NCBI RefSeq assembly: GCF_033568475.1
Contig: NC_133121.1
Coordinates: 31,603,374-31,667,373 of the forward strand
Origin: Henckelia pumila
Lineage: Eukaryota; Streptophyta; Magnoliopsida; Lamiales; Gesneriaceae
Reading direction: 5' to 3'
DNA length: 64,000 nt
Shown: positions 44,088-58,212 of the stretch, in pieces
Layout of the letters: each line of letters opens with the position of its first letter
How positions within the stretch are numbered: position 1 is the first letter of the stretch
Position numbers and translations under genes: made by a program
The notes under the pieces: generated by a model
What the model saw: the letters and a program-made list of their open reading frames with translations, nothing else
Database searches by the model: none
What the model was told of the DNA's origin: nothing

Positions 44088-47000
44088 CTGACCATATGTT
44101 TCCGGGTGATGGGCAGTACCCAAACTGAGATTAGTGTCCATCGCACGCTGAACACTCCCCCAGAACCTAGAAGTAAACCTGGGGTCTCGATCACTGACAA
44201 TGCTCATAGGCACTCCATGAAGTTGAACGATCTCCTGAATGTACAACCGAGCCATACGATCCACATTGTACTCTCGACTATAGGAAATGAAATAAGCTGA
44301 CTTGGTGAGTCGGTCCACCACAACCCAGATAGCATCACAGTTCCTCGAAGATACTGGCAAATGGGTCACAAATTCCATCGTGATAAACTCTCATTTCCAC
44401 TCAGGAATAGGTAGACTGTGAAGCAAACCTCCAGGTCGTCGGTGCTCTGCCTTAACTTGCTGACACACCAAACATCTCGAAACATACTGATACACACTGC
44501 GTTTCATTCCCTTCCACCAAAATCGAGTACATAGATCCTTATACATCTTGTTGTTCCCCAGATGAATACTCAACTTAGTGCGATGTGCCTGAGACAAGAT
44601 CTCCTCTCGCAACTCTTCATCCTTCGGAATTACAAGCCTACCAGACAAACACAGAAAACCATCTGACTGATAGTGAAATCCAGATGTGCTACCCTCGTTG
44701 GCTAGATGATCCAAACGTTGGGTCTTCGCAAACGTTGGTACTTAATCTCGCAATCATAGTCCTTAAGCAAGTCCATCCAATGCCTCTGCCTCATGTTCAA
44801 CTCAGCCTGAGTGAACAAGTACTTGAGACTCTTGTGGTCGGTGAAGATCTCAAATTTCTCGCCATACAGATAATGACGCCAGATCTTCAAAGCGAACACA
44901 ATTGCTGCCAACTCCAAATCATGGATTGGATAATTGTCTTCATGCAACTTCAATTGTCTAGAAGCGTACGCGATCACATGCTCATTCTGAGTCAGGACAC
45001 AACCTAACCCCTGAAAAAAAGCATCTGTGTAAACCACATACCCTCCAGATCCTGACGGTAATGACAACACCGGCGCAGAAGTCAACCTTCGTCGAAGCTC
45101 ACAAAAATTCTCCTCACACTCTGAGGACCATTCGAAATCAACACCCTTGCGGGTAAGCTGCGTCAACGGTCGGGCTAGCTGTGAGAAGTTCAAAATGAAG
45201 CGACGATAATAACCTGTTTGACCCAGAAAACTACGGATCTCAGCAACCGTCGTCGGACGTGACCAATTAAGCACAACTTCAATCTTGCTCGGATCAACAG
45301 AAATCCCCTCCCTGGATATGATATGGCCAAGAAAGACCACTCGATCCATCCAGAATTCATACTTGCTCAGTTTGGCTTATAATTTCTCATCCCAAAGAGT
45401 CTTCAGTACCAACCGCAAGTGAGAAACATGCTCGTCCGCATTACACGAATACTCAGGATTTCATCAATAAATACCATGACAAACTTGTCCAAATACTCCC
45501 TGAAGACATGGTTCATCAGATCCATAAATATAGCCGGCGCATTAGTCAATCCAAATGGCATCACTAGAAACTTGTAATGCCCATAGCGACTACGAAATGC
45601 AGTCTTGGCTATGTCCTGATCTCGGACTCTCATCTGATGATACCTAGATTTCAAGTCAATCTTGGAGTAAACCGAAGTACCCTGCAGCTGATCAAACAAG
45701 TCATCAATACGAGATAAAGGATACTTGTTCTTCACAGTAACCCGATTCAGCTGCCGATAGTCAATGCACAACCGAATAGACCCATCATTCTTCTTCACAA
45801 AGAGAACAGGAGCTCCCCAAGGAGATACACTAGGATGAATGTACCCCTTGTCCAAAAGATCATGTAACTGATTCTTCAACTCTCGCATCTCTGACGGAGT
45901 CAGACGATACGGTGCTCGAGAAATAGGAGAAGTACCTGACATCAACTTTATGCCAAACTCGACTTCCCTAACAGGAGGAAAACTCGGAATCTCATCAGGA
46001 AATACATCTGGGAATTCATCCACAACCGGAATACTCTCTAACCCAACGCTCTCAGCGGACAAATCAACTGCATAGATGAGGTAACCTTCCCCGCCAGACT
46101 CTAGAGCTCGACAGGCTCTCAAAGCTGATACCAATGGCATCGGGGGTCGCGCTCCCTCACCATAGAAAAATCAGTTATCACTCCCGTCCGGATGAAAGCA
46201 TACTAATCTCTGATAGCAGTCCACCGAAGCTCGATAGGTAGTCAGCATGTTTATCCCCATAATACAATCGAAATCATCCATCGCAAGAACCATGAGATTC
46301 GATACCAGAATGTTCCCTTCGAACTCGAAAGGACAACCCATCACTAGACGCTTAACCAAAGCAGATTGACCCGTCGGAGTAGAAACAGATATTACTACGT
46401 CTAGTGCAATGCATGGTAATTTATTTCTCTTAACAAAACCTGCAGAAATGAAGGAATGAGATGCACCAGTGTCAATAAGTACAAGAGCAGGTATACCATA
46501 TAACAGAAATGTACCTGCGATGACCTTCTCATTCTCCTCCACTGCCTGATCGTGTCTCAAGGCAAACACCTGGCCAGAAGCCCGCGGCTTCAAGTGAGAA
46601 TCCCAGCAGACTGTCCATGCGACCTCTGCTGAACGGTAGCTTGAGAACCTGATCCTGAACCAGAACCGCCTCCCCCAACTAGTGGACAATCCCTCCGGAG
46701 ATGACCAACCTCTCCACAATGAAAACATGCCCCAGAAGCTTTACGGCATCTGTCGGTCGGATGGTTCTTTCCGCAATGATCACACTTCTCATTCTTCCCA
46801 AAACGAACAACACCACCAGAACCAGAGGAAGAAGAAGTAGATCCGGACTTCTTGAAAGACTGAGCACGGGGACCCAAAGAACTCGCAGGCCTAGACTTAG
46901 AAAAAGACATGTTACGACGAATGCTATCCTCCGCCTGGTGACAATGGCTCACCAAACCCTCGTAGGTCATAACATCACCGACCGCCACATGGTCATGAAT

Positions 47001-47622
47001 CTCCCGGTTAAGGCCCTAAAGGAACAGATTATACTTCATCTCAGAACTATCAGCAATTTCGGGGTAATAGGACAACAGATCAAAAAACTTCTGCTGATAC
47101 TCCTCAATAGACATAGATCCCTATCGCAAACTCAGTAACTCCTCCGCCTTCGTCTGACGGAGCGCAGGAGGAAAATACATCTTTTGAAAAGCTGTGCGGA
47201 ACTCAGCCCAAGTGGCAACTCCTCTCGCTATGACGAATGGTGCAGAAGTAAACCTCCACCACTTACGAGCTCGCCCCTCCAGAAGATAACCAAGAGTATC
47301 CATCTTCTGCTCCTCAGTACAGCAAAATGTCTGAAAGGTAGTCTCCATGCGATCTAGCCAGTTCTCCGCATCCTCCGGAGTCTCGCCTCCAATCAAGGGC
47401 TTAGGACCCATAGATAAGAATCGGCGCACACTGAAACGGTTATCATCATGACGACGATGATGGCGTTCTCGACGACGCTCCCGATCGTCATTGCCCCAAC
47501 GTTCGCCTATACTGCCATGGCTACTCTGATCACCGTGATCCGCCATCTACAAAAATTACCTCACGGTTATCTTATGCAGAATCTAAATCCCAAGAATACT
47601 ATGCATGCTCTGATATCATAAA

Positions 47623-48971
47623 TGTAGTGACCTTTATCGAAATCACCTACTAAACAGAACTTAGGCATGCAATTAACTTAATCAAACAGATAAACCAAAA
47701 TAAACTGCGGAATTAATACATATCAATACAATCCCAGAGAAAGGAATCTGCAAATACTCAAAGTTATACAACCAAATCGAATAGTGTATAAATCCAATAA
47801 CAACAGAAATAAAACCCTAGGCGAAGCTCCAGCTGGCCAACCTCTGCCTAGCCCCTCTTGGATCCACTCGCCTCATCCAATCGCAAACCTGTCCCATGGA
47901 ATAGGGTGTCCAGAAACACAGAGTACGAGACGTGAGCATAATACGCTCAGCACAAGAGTATGAGTATACATGAATGCAAGTGTACCGCCTACTGACTAGA
48001 GGTCAAGAATCAGATAACAGAGACAGACCGGGCCGTGGTATGTAGCACGCTGTGTCGTCGCTGCAGGAGGTGGCTCACATACCGAAAATACCAGTGGATA
48101 CACCGGACCCAATTCGATGGAAGTCCATCCACTAACAGGATAGGGTAAAACCCTACTAACAGACATCTCAAAAGAGATAGCTCAAGATGCAAATGTATGC
48201 AGCATAAAATCATGTCATATAAATCATGCAGTCACATAATACATGCATACTCAGTCAGGATATCTCGAACAGTACTTTCATACCTCAAATACCAGGCAAA
48301 GCTCTACCAGCTCTAAGTCCACGCCTATAGTCCGCACTACACTGCGAAATGATACTACTATCATTAAAGTGCTCTAAAAGCCTTAACTAAGCTATTGCAT
48401 ACTCCTAAATATATTTAGAAAGCAAAAGCTATACATTCGTCCGTCGTCAGCTCTTTGTTGTCGCTTGCCTCAAAACTAGGCCATAGCTCTGCTACGACGT
48501 CTGGATTGCTATGCCACTTCCGGATTCACAACGGGATGCCTAGAAAGCCCTAGATCTAAGCTGGAAGACCAAGGAATCGAGAGAAGTGAGGTGAAAGGTG
48601 TGCTTGGAAATGAATTTCGGCACCTCTATTTATAGACATCAAACGAAACGTCCGTTCCTCCATCGTTGCGTCCGTTCGCCATCGTTGCGTCTGTTCGCCA
48701 TCGTTGCGTCCGAACGTCACATCATGTGCGTAAGCAATGACGTCAACTTTGCTGACGTCACGGATGACATTAGCTGACCAGAACGTTGCATCCGTTCCAC
48801 GAACGTTGCATCCGTTCTGCCTGACCTTTCGGGCCATTTCTGATCATTTCGAATCCATTTCCGGACTTCGCTAATCCACTTGGAGTCCCCTTAATCATGT
48901 TTAATCTAAACTAAAATGATTTAATGGATTAATTAACAATTACTTACTAAATCTGGGTACAGGCTACTACA
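47623..48971 (-). repeat. 5' LTR of the gypsy element
   Basis: 1349 bp, same length as the left LTR, also with the CATCGTTGCGTCYGTTCG repeats (about 48660-48717). It ends CTACTACA at 48971, followed by TATAA. Confidence 0.93.
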
Positions 48972-51900
48972 TATAATTTATATTTATTAAGTTTATTTAG
49001 ATTCGATAAAAACTCGAATAAGCTCGTGAGTTACGAATACATTCGTTAAATAAATCTCGAGCTCGGCTCTATTATAAACGAACTAAGCCCAAACTTTCAA
49101 AAATTCGGCTCGGCTAGGCTCGATTCGATTCGATTCGATTAGATCCCTAATATTTTTCTTCGAAAAAGTGTTTTTGAGTTGGAATTTCATAAGTGTATTT
49201 AAAGTAAAAATTGTGATATTTTTGTGTTCTAGACTAAGGTTGAGAATTAAGAAAAAAATTGAGACAATGGAATAAAATTAACCGACGAGATTATGAGACG
49301 ACCGGTGAGAGAATACACTGAAATTAGGTTTTATGATTTATCTAGTAGTTAATTTAGGTTTAATATTTATTTTAAACTTATAGAAAGATTTTACAAAGGA
49401 TGATTTTTTTTTTTTGTTTCCAACTTCCCTAGATGTGAATGATTTAATTTGATGATAACATATCGATGAAATAAAGTTAATTTTTAATTCATATGATATA
49501 TTATATAGTCTATTTTTTGTACATAAATTTTGAATTTCTATCATTATTATGGCATTATAATTAGATATAGAATTTAAAATTGAATTATATAAACAAATTC
49601 ATGGTGATATTAATATATCATAAATATTTTAAAATTATTTATTTATTTTGCGGTTCGATCGGTGTCGTTTTTCACTAAAATTGCCACCACACCATATTAT
49701 GCGGTGCAGTTTGCTATTTTTTTTTCAACCGCAGTTTTGGTCAAAAAATTGAACATAGCGGTGTGGTGCGGTTCGATTCGGTCGATTTGGACTTTGGATG
49801 GTTTTTCTTTAAACTTGATCTGCCCTAAGACCAACATTGCAGATGCTTATTTGACTGATGAATGTGTTGTCTTTTGTTCTCGCTATTTAGAGGTCATAAT
49901 TCATTGTATAATCATGGAATAAGACACAAAGAGACACTGAATATTGAGTTTCCTTCCTTATTGATGTTTCCACAATTAAGAAGACCAACGAAAGGGCTTC
50001 AAGTAGTCACCTTGGACAACAAAACTCTAACTCAAGCCCATTGATTTATCCTTTCTAACTGTACATTATCGACAACCATGAGTGATATCTTTATTATTTA
50101 AAAAAAAATGATTTTGGTTATTGTTTTATCTACTACTAAAGTTTCTAATTGTATTGCATATTTTCATTAACCAAAAAGGTTAGACTGTTTGTATTTTTAT
50201 TATAGTATGTTTTAATTGCATTCATATATAATCAGTATTACAGACTTAAGTTTATATGAGATCATGATAAAACAATAAAGCATTCCACATATTTCTTCAT
50301 TTAGAATAATGACAGAGAAATTACTCAACCATATATAAAATTAAAGTAAAAACATGAACGAATCATGAATTGCTCTTCAACTTAACCAATGCAAAGAGAA
50401 AGAGAACACTAACTAGGAATTTTAGATTGAAAAATTTACATCAGAGACCATGCAACATCGATATGGTGCATACTTTCGTTGTTCTATCCGTAGGCAAGTA
50501 ATGCTAATTGTTCGTTGTTGGTTTCTTCAATATTCTCTATTTTATCTGAAATTTCATAAATTCTCATGAGTTTTTGTTCTTCATGGGCCGTTTTAGCATT
50601 ATGCATCCCTTGTTTCAGGCCTCGTGAGTTTTTTGGGCCACACTTTTGGGCAAAACAATTGTATAAATCGTCCTTGATTTAATCGTTAAGGGTTCAAGTA
50701 TTAGGCAAATTAGAGAGAAATAGGATTGGACGAGAGAAGAATTATTTTTAAAAAAATATTTATTGTTCAAATGAGTATTAATGTTTTTTCATAATATTTA
50801 AATGAAAATGTTTTGTCAGGAAGTAAGAACAAATAAACACAGTCTGACTTGGAGACCGAAAACAAACTTAAATTTGTTGTTGGAGATTTATTTATCATTT
50901 CTCCATTATTTAACTAAAAAATTGGATATTATAAGCTCAAAAATTGGATATCATGAAGATAGGCAACTTTTTTATATATTTCACCGAATGGACCTTAATA
51001 TTTGGTCTCCAGTTTCTTATTTGGGTAAAACCCAATTAAGTATAGACCATAAAAAACGGAATATGTCCTTTCAATTATTCTTATAGAATAATCCAAAACT
51101 CTGTCATCATTACAATAAAAAATAAATTTCAATTTCATGATAATTGACAAACTTCAATCTAATTTAGCATTTATTAGTATCCAAAATTTATATTCCAACA
51201 TGCCTTTAGTTCACGGACTTTAAAAAAAATAAAACAAAATTTTATGAAATCGATTGATTCGATCTATATTTATAATGAAAAATAAAAATTAATATTTTTC
51301 GTGAGTGAAATAAGAAATTTGTGTGAAAAAATTAATGCATTCTGTTAGAGTTTTCAATGGGCTCAATCTATCTAAACTTAATTAATACCAAACAGTTTTC
51401 CTAGTTCCTAGTTCCTACACTCGAGGGGTGTGTAGTGTGTATGTATAGGCTTTTTCTTTAAAAAAATTTAATAATAAATAAAAAGAAGTTACTCTTTGTA
51501 AAAATTAGAAATTGATTGTTAAAAATTATATCGATACAATTTGTACGTTATATTTATTTTATAAGTTCTTTTTTAAAATAAAAGAAATATTATAATTATT
51601 TTATAAAGTAAGGGAAATATATTTAATAATATGAACCGCCATGATACTGAAAGTTAAAATTTTAATTATTGTGTGCTATAGGTCTTATAGTAATCAAAGC
51701 GTGTTACACAATGACTCCAAAATTAATCTACGGATCGAGTCTTAACAAATATGAGTTGGTTCCACCCGTTTCATAATCCTACCCGAATGAAAACTGTATC
51801 GCTTCGAATATTTGTTTTTGGTCTCTTCCAAGGAAGATAATTATAATGAATGGGTCAAAAAATAGTGCAGTGTAAGCAAGGGAAGAAAAATGCACAATGC

Positions 51901-52480
51901 AGCTGGCTTGATGTACTCAAGTCAACAGAATTCTATTAATTCGGAATTAAACCAAAAATAACATCTAAAATGTTGGCATTTAATGTTTCATGGTAGTTGC
52001 ACTAATAGGAAATTTTTGATTGTATCTTCTGTATTATGTAGTTTAATTTGAATTTGATTTAAAAATAAATAAGACATCCATGCTCTTTTTTCTTGCAAAA
52101 TTAATCGAGTTTTTGAAATGATAAAAATATATGTAAAAAAGAGAAATTCACGTGATTACAAAAATTACAATAGGAGGTACAAAAAGATACCTTTCCAATG
52201 CGAGCCCGTGACTGTCTTCCCCACAACGGCTAGAAGAACAACAAAAAGATCTAGTGTATTCTAAAAAAGAATAAGAAAGCGTGAAATTTACATGCCCATC
52301 AAATTTATTATATATTTTGGTCAAGATTTCATATGGAAATGTATGTATCTTTATAGTAGGGAGCCAGTTTGTTTAATTTTAAATATTTTATTTCATAACA
52401 AATTAACAGTTATAAACTACAAATAGCAATATATAAAATAATCAATCAGAAAGCACCACCTTGCAAGACATTTTTTTGTG
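48972..52480. other. Intergenic AT-rich region with decayed repeats
   Basis: 48972-49149 continues the split hAT-like repeat (GCTCGGCT, TTCGATTCGATTCGATT, GATCCCTA). About 49650-49800 holds GCGGTTCGAT and GTGGTGCGGTTCGATTCGG motifs typical of another worn hAT-derived sequence. From 49810 to 52480 I see only AT-rich spacer; short frames there (for example 49862-50044, 50802-51086) lack family or splice support. Confidence 0.45.
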
Positions 52481-52508
52481 AATATATAATTTCAAGACGT
52501 GTAGGAAA

Positions 52509-52534
52509 GAGAAAGAGAGAGAGAGAGAGAGAGA
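52509..52534. repeat. (GA)n microsatellite in the SRF promoter or 5' UTR
   Basis: About 10 or more GA units (GAGAGAGAGAGAGAGAGA) lie some 310 bp before the SRF ATG, 25 bp after the TATA-like GAATATATAATT (about 52480). GA-rich leaders are common in plant receptor genes. Confidence 0.85.
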
Positions 52535-52843
52535 AGAAACAAGAATTCGGTGGCTTCTTGTATTATTCTAGTAGATCGTGCTGCCAACTTTTTGTGAGAA
52601 CGGGTATACAAAAAAAATATTCAAAAATGGGGCACAAGATTCTTAAAGAATTCTTCTTCTCCTTAAAATTATTATTATCAATGAGATTGAGGGAGAAAAT
52701 GTTGTAAGAAAATCCATAAAAGAGAGGTGAAGAAAAGGGTTGTTTGTCTTAATATTGATAAAGACAAAGCCTTTTTGATCCGAGCTTTTGGCTTTTATTT
52801 GTCTCTTGGAAAGAGTTGGGGTTAATATAGAAGCGAGAGAGGG

Positions 52844-55800
52844 ATGAAAACGTTGGAGGAGTTAGCAGCGGTGGTGTTGCTCATTAGCCTTCTGAGTTGT
52901 GCAAATGCAGAAACAGATCCATCTGATGGTCAGCATTTCTTTTAGAATGTAAACTTTGTGCATGTGTGTGTATATTGTGGTCTCTTGGCTTATTTGAATG
53001 AAATGGATTTGGGTTAATATAGTTTTATTGTATATTTAGATGTGTTGGATATATGTGGTGGGGTAAGTTTGCATATTTAGCTCTTTTAGTGCGAAAGGAG
53101 AAATCTTTGTTCAGCTTAGGTGAATCTATGACCGCCAAATAGTCTGTCTGCATTTGGGCATCTTCTGCTTCTAATGTTCTCGGTCGTTTAAATAGCTGTG
53201 TGCAAAGATTAAATGTTTTTGGTCAATTTATTTCAAGAATCGAGTATACTTATGCTTCTTTTAAGATCAGGTGAGTTTGATCTGGTAAAATTTTACAGAT
53301 TTGATTTGGTGAGTTTGCAATATGATTTCTTGATCAACGCTTCTATGTTATAGTTTTGTTTGACAGTAGTGATAGGAATTCTTTGTGAATAATCAAATAT
53401 TGGGAACTACCTAAATTCGACTTGTGTAAGAATTCATTTCTTTCTTACGAAATCGCTGCTTACTATTTAAATCATGTACTGCATGCTGGTTGTGCTCGGG
53501 CATAAACAAGTTATTACCTTGTTATTGCATACGTGATATTGATCACCATTATCTGGATACAGCTTCTATTCTCAATGCGTTGTACATCAGTTTAAATTCA
53601 CCACCACAACTTACCAAATGGAGCTCGAATGGTGGGGATCCTTGTGGAGATTCCTGGATGGGTATTACTTGCGCAGGCTCAAGAGTGACCGAAATGTGAT
53701 TTCATACAAAAGCTCGAAAATTCTTTATCGTGTTTGCTCATTACCTTAAATGCTAACCAGACTCTAGCGTGTATTTGTCAGAAAGATATCTGGGTTAGGA
53801 CTCTCTGGAAATATGGGATACCAGCTAGATAAATTGACCTCTGTTACTGACTTGTAAGTTAACAATTCCGAGATTGTTTCGTCTATTTGTTGTATTGAGT
53901 TTTTTTTTTTTTATTAATAATATGACCTGTGCATTTTGCAGTGATATAAGTCACAACAATCTTGGAAATCAAATTCCTTATCAACTTCCTCCGAACTTGG
54001 AAAGCCTGTATGCTTCATTTTAGCATTATATAGGAGATGTCATTCTACATTTTCTCGTTTTTATCTCATCTCTCACTGTTGCCTTATGTTGCAGAAACCT
54101 TGCTGGCAACAGCTTCACTGGTGGCCTTCCCTATTCCATATCACTGATGACTTCTCTTAAATACCTGTTAGTCATCCCTTGAACTTAATACCTCCCAGAA
54201 ACCTCGATAAATTTTTAATGCACGTCATACTTGCAAATATCTGATGTTTCTTTGTAACTTCAGTGATGTGAGTCACAATCAAATTCAGGGCCAGGTGAAT
54301 CTCATGTTCAGCTCACTTACTAATCTGTCTACATTGTAAGATTCATCTCCTCATGCAACCAGTACCTCGTTCCAAAAGCTGAATTTTCATGCTTCTGCTT
54401 TCTCCATGACTTAGGCTACAATCTTTTTTTTTTTGTTAGTTTTTTTTATCTTAGTTTAAATAATTTGTGCTCATGCTTCAGGGATTTCTCTTTCAATGCC
54501 ATGACTGACAATCTTCCTGAAAGTATGCAGTCGCTGATGAGTATATCTAATATGTGAGGGAATAAACTTAATTTTCACTTATTTGATTCCAAATGAATTC
54601 GTAATGAACCAGTTTAAGCATCCAGGTATTTGCAAAATAATCAATTTACGGGAACCATCGATGTGCTTGCTAATCTTCCTCTCAAGAATCTGTGAGTTCT
54701 GTTTCAAATTTGCTCGCCACAGACACACACAAATGTTCATTCCATATATAGACTATTTATGGGCCGCTACTCAATTTATATTGTTCTATATTTTTCTTTT
54801 CTAGAAATATAGAAAACAACCGTTTCAGTGGATGGATCCCACAACAATTGAAAAGCATAAATCTCCAGTAAGCATTTCATAATATATATACATTAACAAG
54901 AATTTTGTTTTCCCATATAGAGATCTTGAAATGCTTGCCATTTGTGCTGAAATTAACAGATCAAATGGCAACTCATTTGACTCTGGACCTGCGCCTCCAC
55001 CTCCACCAGGCACTCCTACTGCCAGCATTCCCAACCCAAATTACAATTCTGGAGGAAATAGTAGCTCATCTTCTGGGGGTGGCAGTGGAAGTGGCGGAAA
55101 CAAATCTGGTTTGGGAGCTGGAGCTGTGGCTGGGATTATTATATCCATTCTTATTGTAGGAGCAATAATAATATTTGTTGTTATGAAAAGACGATCCAGA
55201 AAGTCAGTCACTGACATTGAGAAGCTCGGCAATCAGCCGTTCGCCCCTCTTACTTTGCAAGAAGTGCAAGGTATTTATAAGTCTTATTTTCACATGTATA
55301 TGTGGCGATGAAAGATTTAAGCCGGCATGCGACACCTCTTAATTTTTCGCGTGTCTTGCTTTTTTTTTAAAAAAAAAACTGCAGATGAAAAATGTGTTGA
55401 AAATTCAGCAAAAGCCAACACAAAATATTTAGAAACTGTTCCCATGATTAATCTCAAGCCGCCTCCTGTTGATCTTCACAAGTCTGAGGAAGATGTTGTA
55501 TCATTGAAGCCTATTAGTCCCCCGAAGAAGGTTCCTACAGCTCCAATAAATGCTAAATCGTATTCAATAGCAGACCTACAGATAGCTACAAATAGTTTCA
55601 GTGTTGAAAATCTTCTTGGTGAGGGAACAGTTGGGCGTGTTTATCGGGCTCAGTCGAATGACGGAAAGGTACTCTGTCTTTCGTAATCGTGTTGTGTCTA
55701 TATTTACTTGTGAATTTAATAACTAAAGAGTTCTGAACATCCATTAGTTTTCCTTTTGATCAAGAACTACTTACAAATTGGTTTATTAGAGTTGACTAAA

Positions 55801-57133
55801 AAACAAATACAAAATGATAATTGGAGCATTTATTGTTTTCCTATTCAAGTGTTTTCTCTGTCTAATAATCTGCTATGCATGGTATTTTGGTATCACATGT
55901 AGGCTCTTGCTGTGAAGAAAATAAATTCATCTGCTCTGTCCAATTCTGAAGAATTTCTGAACATCGTTTCGGATCTCTCACATTTGCATCATCCAAATAT
56001 AACCGAGCTGGTAGGGTATTGCTCAGAGCATGGACAACACCTGCTAGTTTACGAGTTCCATAAAAATGGATCCCTGTATGAATTTCTGCACCTCTCTGAT
56101 GAATATAGTAAACCATTGACATGGAATACTCGAGTCAAGATTGCGTTAGGGACTGCACGAGCATTGGAGTAAGTTTTATAAGTAGTTCATGAAAACAAGA
56201 TATTCGATTTCCACTAGTTAAACAGAAATCAATTAAGCTCTTCGTCTTTATTTCCATAAAGTTTAGCTTGAATGTATGTTTTTGCATGCGGGCTCACCTA
56301 ACTGTCCTCTGTAGGTACCTACACGAAGTTTGCTCACCTTCAGTTATCCATAAAAATTTTAAATCGGCAAACATTATACTCGACATGGAGTTCAATCCTC
56401 ACCTGTCAGATTGTGGTTTAGCTAGCCTTGTCCAAGAACCAGATCAGGTATCTTTTTGAACCTGTCTTGTCACGACATTTTTTTTATCTTATTATCTATC
56501 GACATGTATAATGATTGACGAACATGTATCATCATCCTCACCATATTCAACACGTACCATTTGCAGGCATCTGGCTACAGTGCACCAGAGGTTGCCTTGT
56601 CTGGCCAATATACCATAAAGAGTGACATATACAGTTTTGGGGTCGTGATGTTGGAACTTCTTAGTGGTCGTAAACCTTTTGACAGGTATATTTTTCGTCT
56701 CTGCATGATACTATGTAATAGGAGCTAATTCCCTTTTTATCATGGCATAGCTCAAGGGCAAGATCTGAGCAATCTTTAGTTCGATGGGCAACACCTCAGC
56801 TTCATGATATTGACGCGCTGTCTAAGATGGTTGATCCCCTTCTAAGAGGGCTTTATCCTGTCAAATCTCTCTCACGTTTCGCGGATGTAATTGCCCTTTG
56901 TGTTCAGGTATTCGCTGTGTGTTAAAAGATCGATTATCTTGAGTTTGATTATTGCGTAACTGTGTTCTTTTATCTTTTGCGACCAGCCGGAGCCAGAGTT
57001 CAGGCCACCAATGTCAGAAGTTGTTCAGGCATTGGTGCGGTTAGTACAACGAGCAAACATGAGTAGAAGAACCACAGGAAAAGATGCAGCTCGGAATGAA
57101 AAAGGTGAAGATAGCGATGACAATAATTCTTAA
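52844..57133 (+). CDS. SRF: STRUBBELIG-receptor family LRR receptor-like (pseudo)kinase, SRF6/7 type, 16 exons, 705 aa
   Basis: Exons: 52844-52928, 53563-53695, 53782-53853, 53942-54007, 54095-54166, 54264-54335, 54482-54553, 54626-54691, 54805-54867, 54960-55270, 55385-55668, 55903-56168, 56315-56447, 56567-56685, 56751-56907, 56987-57133; the sum is 2118 nt, in frame throughout. Residues 1-23 are a signal peptide; next come the SRF N-terminal domain ([14 protein letters not shown]) and about seven LRRs on 66-72-nt exons (to 233). Then a proline-rich stretch (244-252), a Ser/Gly linker, a transmembrane helix (about 290-308) and a kinase domain (GEGTVGRVY at 416-424, Lys437). The catalytic loop reads HKN (533-535) instead of HRD and DFG is DCG (553-555), as in the atypical SUB/SRF kinases, so a signalling-scaffold role is likely. 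The C-terminus follows [17 protein letters not shown]. It converges with RPT1. Confidence 0.94.
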
Positions 57134-58200
57134 CTTCTGCGGAATATATAAGTTCCAATTCCATATCCACCGAGCTACAAATTAAAGATTGTTCGGCTTT
57201 GTTAACTCTCATTCTTCGGCATTTGCTTTTGTTTTTGTCACATTCTGCTATTTCCTTGTATCGTAGTGGAGAGTGATTTGACAGAGAGTTTTCTTGGATT
57301 TGTGTGATTAACAAATATTTATGTATTCGGGCATTGCTGTAACGTTTCAGACAATATTTTCCTTTATTTCAAAATTCCTATAGTGCGAGCGAGAGTTGTT
57401 CCCCTGCAGCATCCTGCCCTTGTCCAGAAAGAGTTCGTTTGGTTGGAGAAGCCAGAAACATAAAAGCACTTTAATAAGATAAAATTGTTGCCTTTGGTTA
57501 CATAATTGTTTGAAAAAAGCATTTAAAAAGTGTTTTTCCAAAAGCGAATTTCTAGTTTTTTTGTCTTCTGCTTTTAATTATATTTAAATATAAAAATAAA
57601 AATATTTTTTGATATTTATCCAAACGTCAAAATTATTTCTTATTTTTTAAAATAAAACACTTAAAAACAGCTGAATTTATTTAAACATTTTTTTTAAAAG
57701 TTAATAATTTTTGTATGGAAACCGACTCTCAATTTGATGCTAGAGCATGACCAACGTCCACGAAGCCACGCAAGGGAAGTGGGCTCCCTCAGCCCATTTC
57801 ACCTCTTGCCCCCTCCAAGGGGCGATGATCGATGATCAGGATATGGTGGGCTTCACCGTGCAGAGATAATCATCATACGAGGATTTAGTGGACCCTGTGC
57901 AGAAAGTTTCCAAGCGATGAAGCCCACTAATATATTTTTTTAAGAAAAAATTAAAATAAAAAAGAAGGGTTGAGATTATATGATTGTTTAAAATAATGGT
58001 GAGATCATTTCAACTATTATTTTAATTTTTAATAAAAAAAAATTAATAATAAATAATTTTAAAATATAACAAAAGCCCGACGACAAGAAATTTTTTATAA
58101 TTATATTCATTTTCTTTTCATTTTACACACAATCTCTAATTTGTTCGCATACTCGCATACAATCTTCAATATTTTCATGATATACATGAAACTCTTCATC
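57134..58200. other. SRF 3' UTR and spacer with MITE-like sequence
   Basis: After the TAA the first few hundred bases should be 3' UTR. About 57450-57640 contains AAAAGCACTTTAA, AAAAAGTGTTTTTCCAAA and ATTTATCCAAACG, the look of a worn MITE. From about 57741 (AGAGCATGACCAACGTCC) the left end of a PIF/Harbinger element may begin. Confidence 0.4.
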
Positions 58201-58212
58201 ATCCAACAATAA

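Larger units (their letters stand above)
40350..47546 (-). pseudogene. Gypsy gag-pol (decayed, interrupted)
   Basis: Gag starts at 47546 (MADHGDQSSHGS) with a retrotrans_gag domain and a CCHC knuckle (CFHCGEVGHLRRDC, about 46740). Protease has LIDTGASHSFIS near 46470. RT has [13 protein letters not shown], then VFIDEIL at the palm where FxDDIL is expected. RNase H has [11 protein letters not shown]; integrase has the HHCC region (RCLVCQQVKAEH) and VSDRDPRFTS, and is split by the solo LTR. The end (40350-40664) is a chromodomain-like tail (RPIRILDHKDKVLPNK, EEATWELE). Frames change near 46620, 45420 and 44715. In-frame stops occur at about 47121, 46171, 44391 and 40425. Confidence 0.9.
38868..48971 (-). 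mobile_element. Ty3/gypsy chromovirus-type retrotransposon (TSD TATAA)
   Basis: Two LTRs of exactly 1349 bp each flank an internal region read on the minus strand; the element ends TG...CA with TATAA at 38863-38867 and 48972-48976. A primer site (TGATATCAGAGC) lies next to the right LTR and a polypurine tract (AAGTGGGGGAGAA) next to the left. Domain order gag, protease, RT, RNase H, integrase, chromodomain is Ty3/gypsy, and the chromodomain places it among chromoviruses. The internal region carries a 2986-bp solo LTR. LTRs differ by a few percent by eye, so it is older than copia B. Confidence 0.95.
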
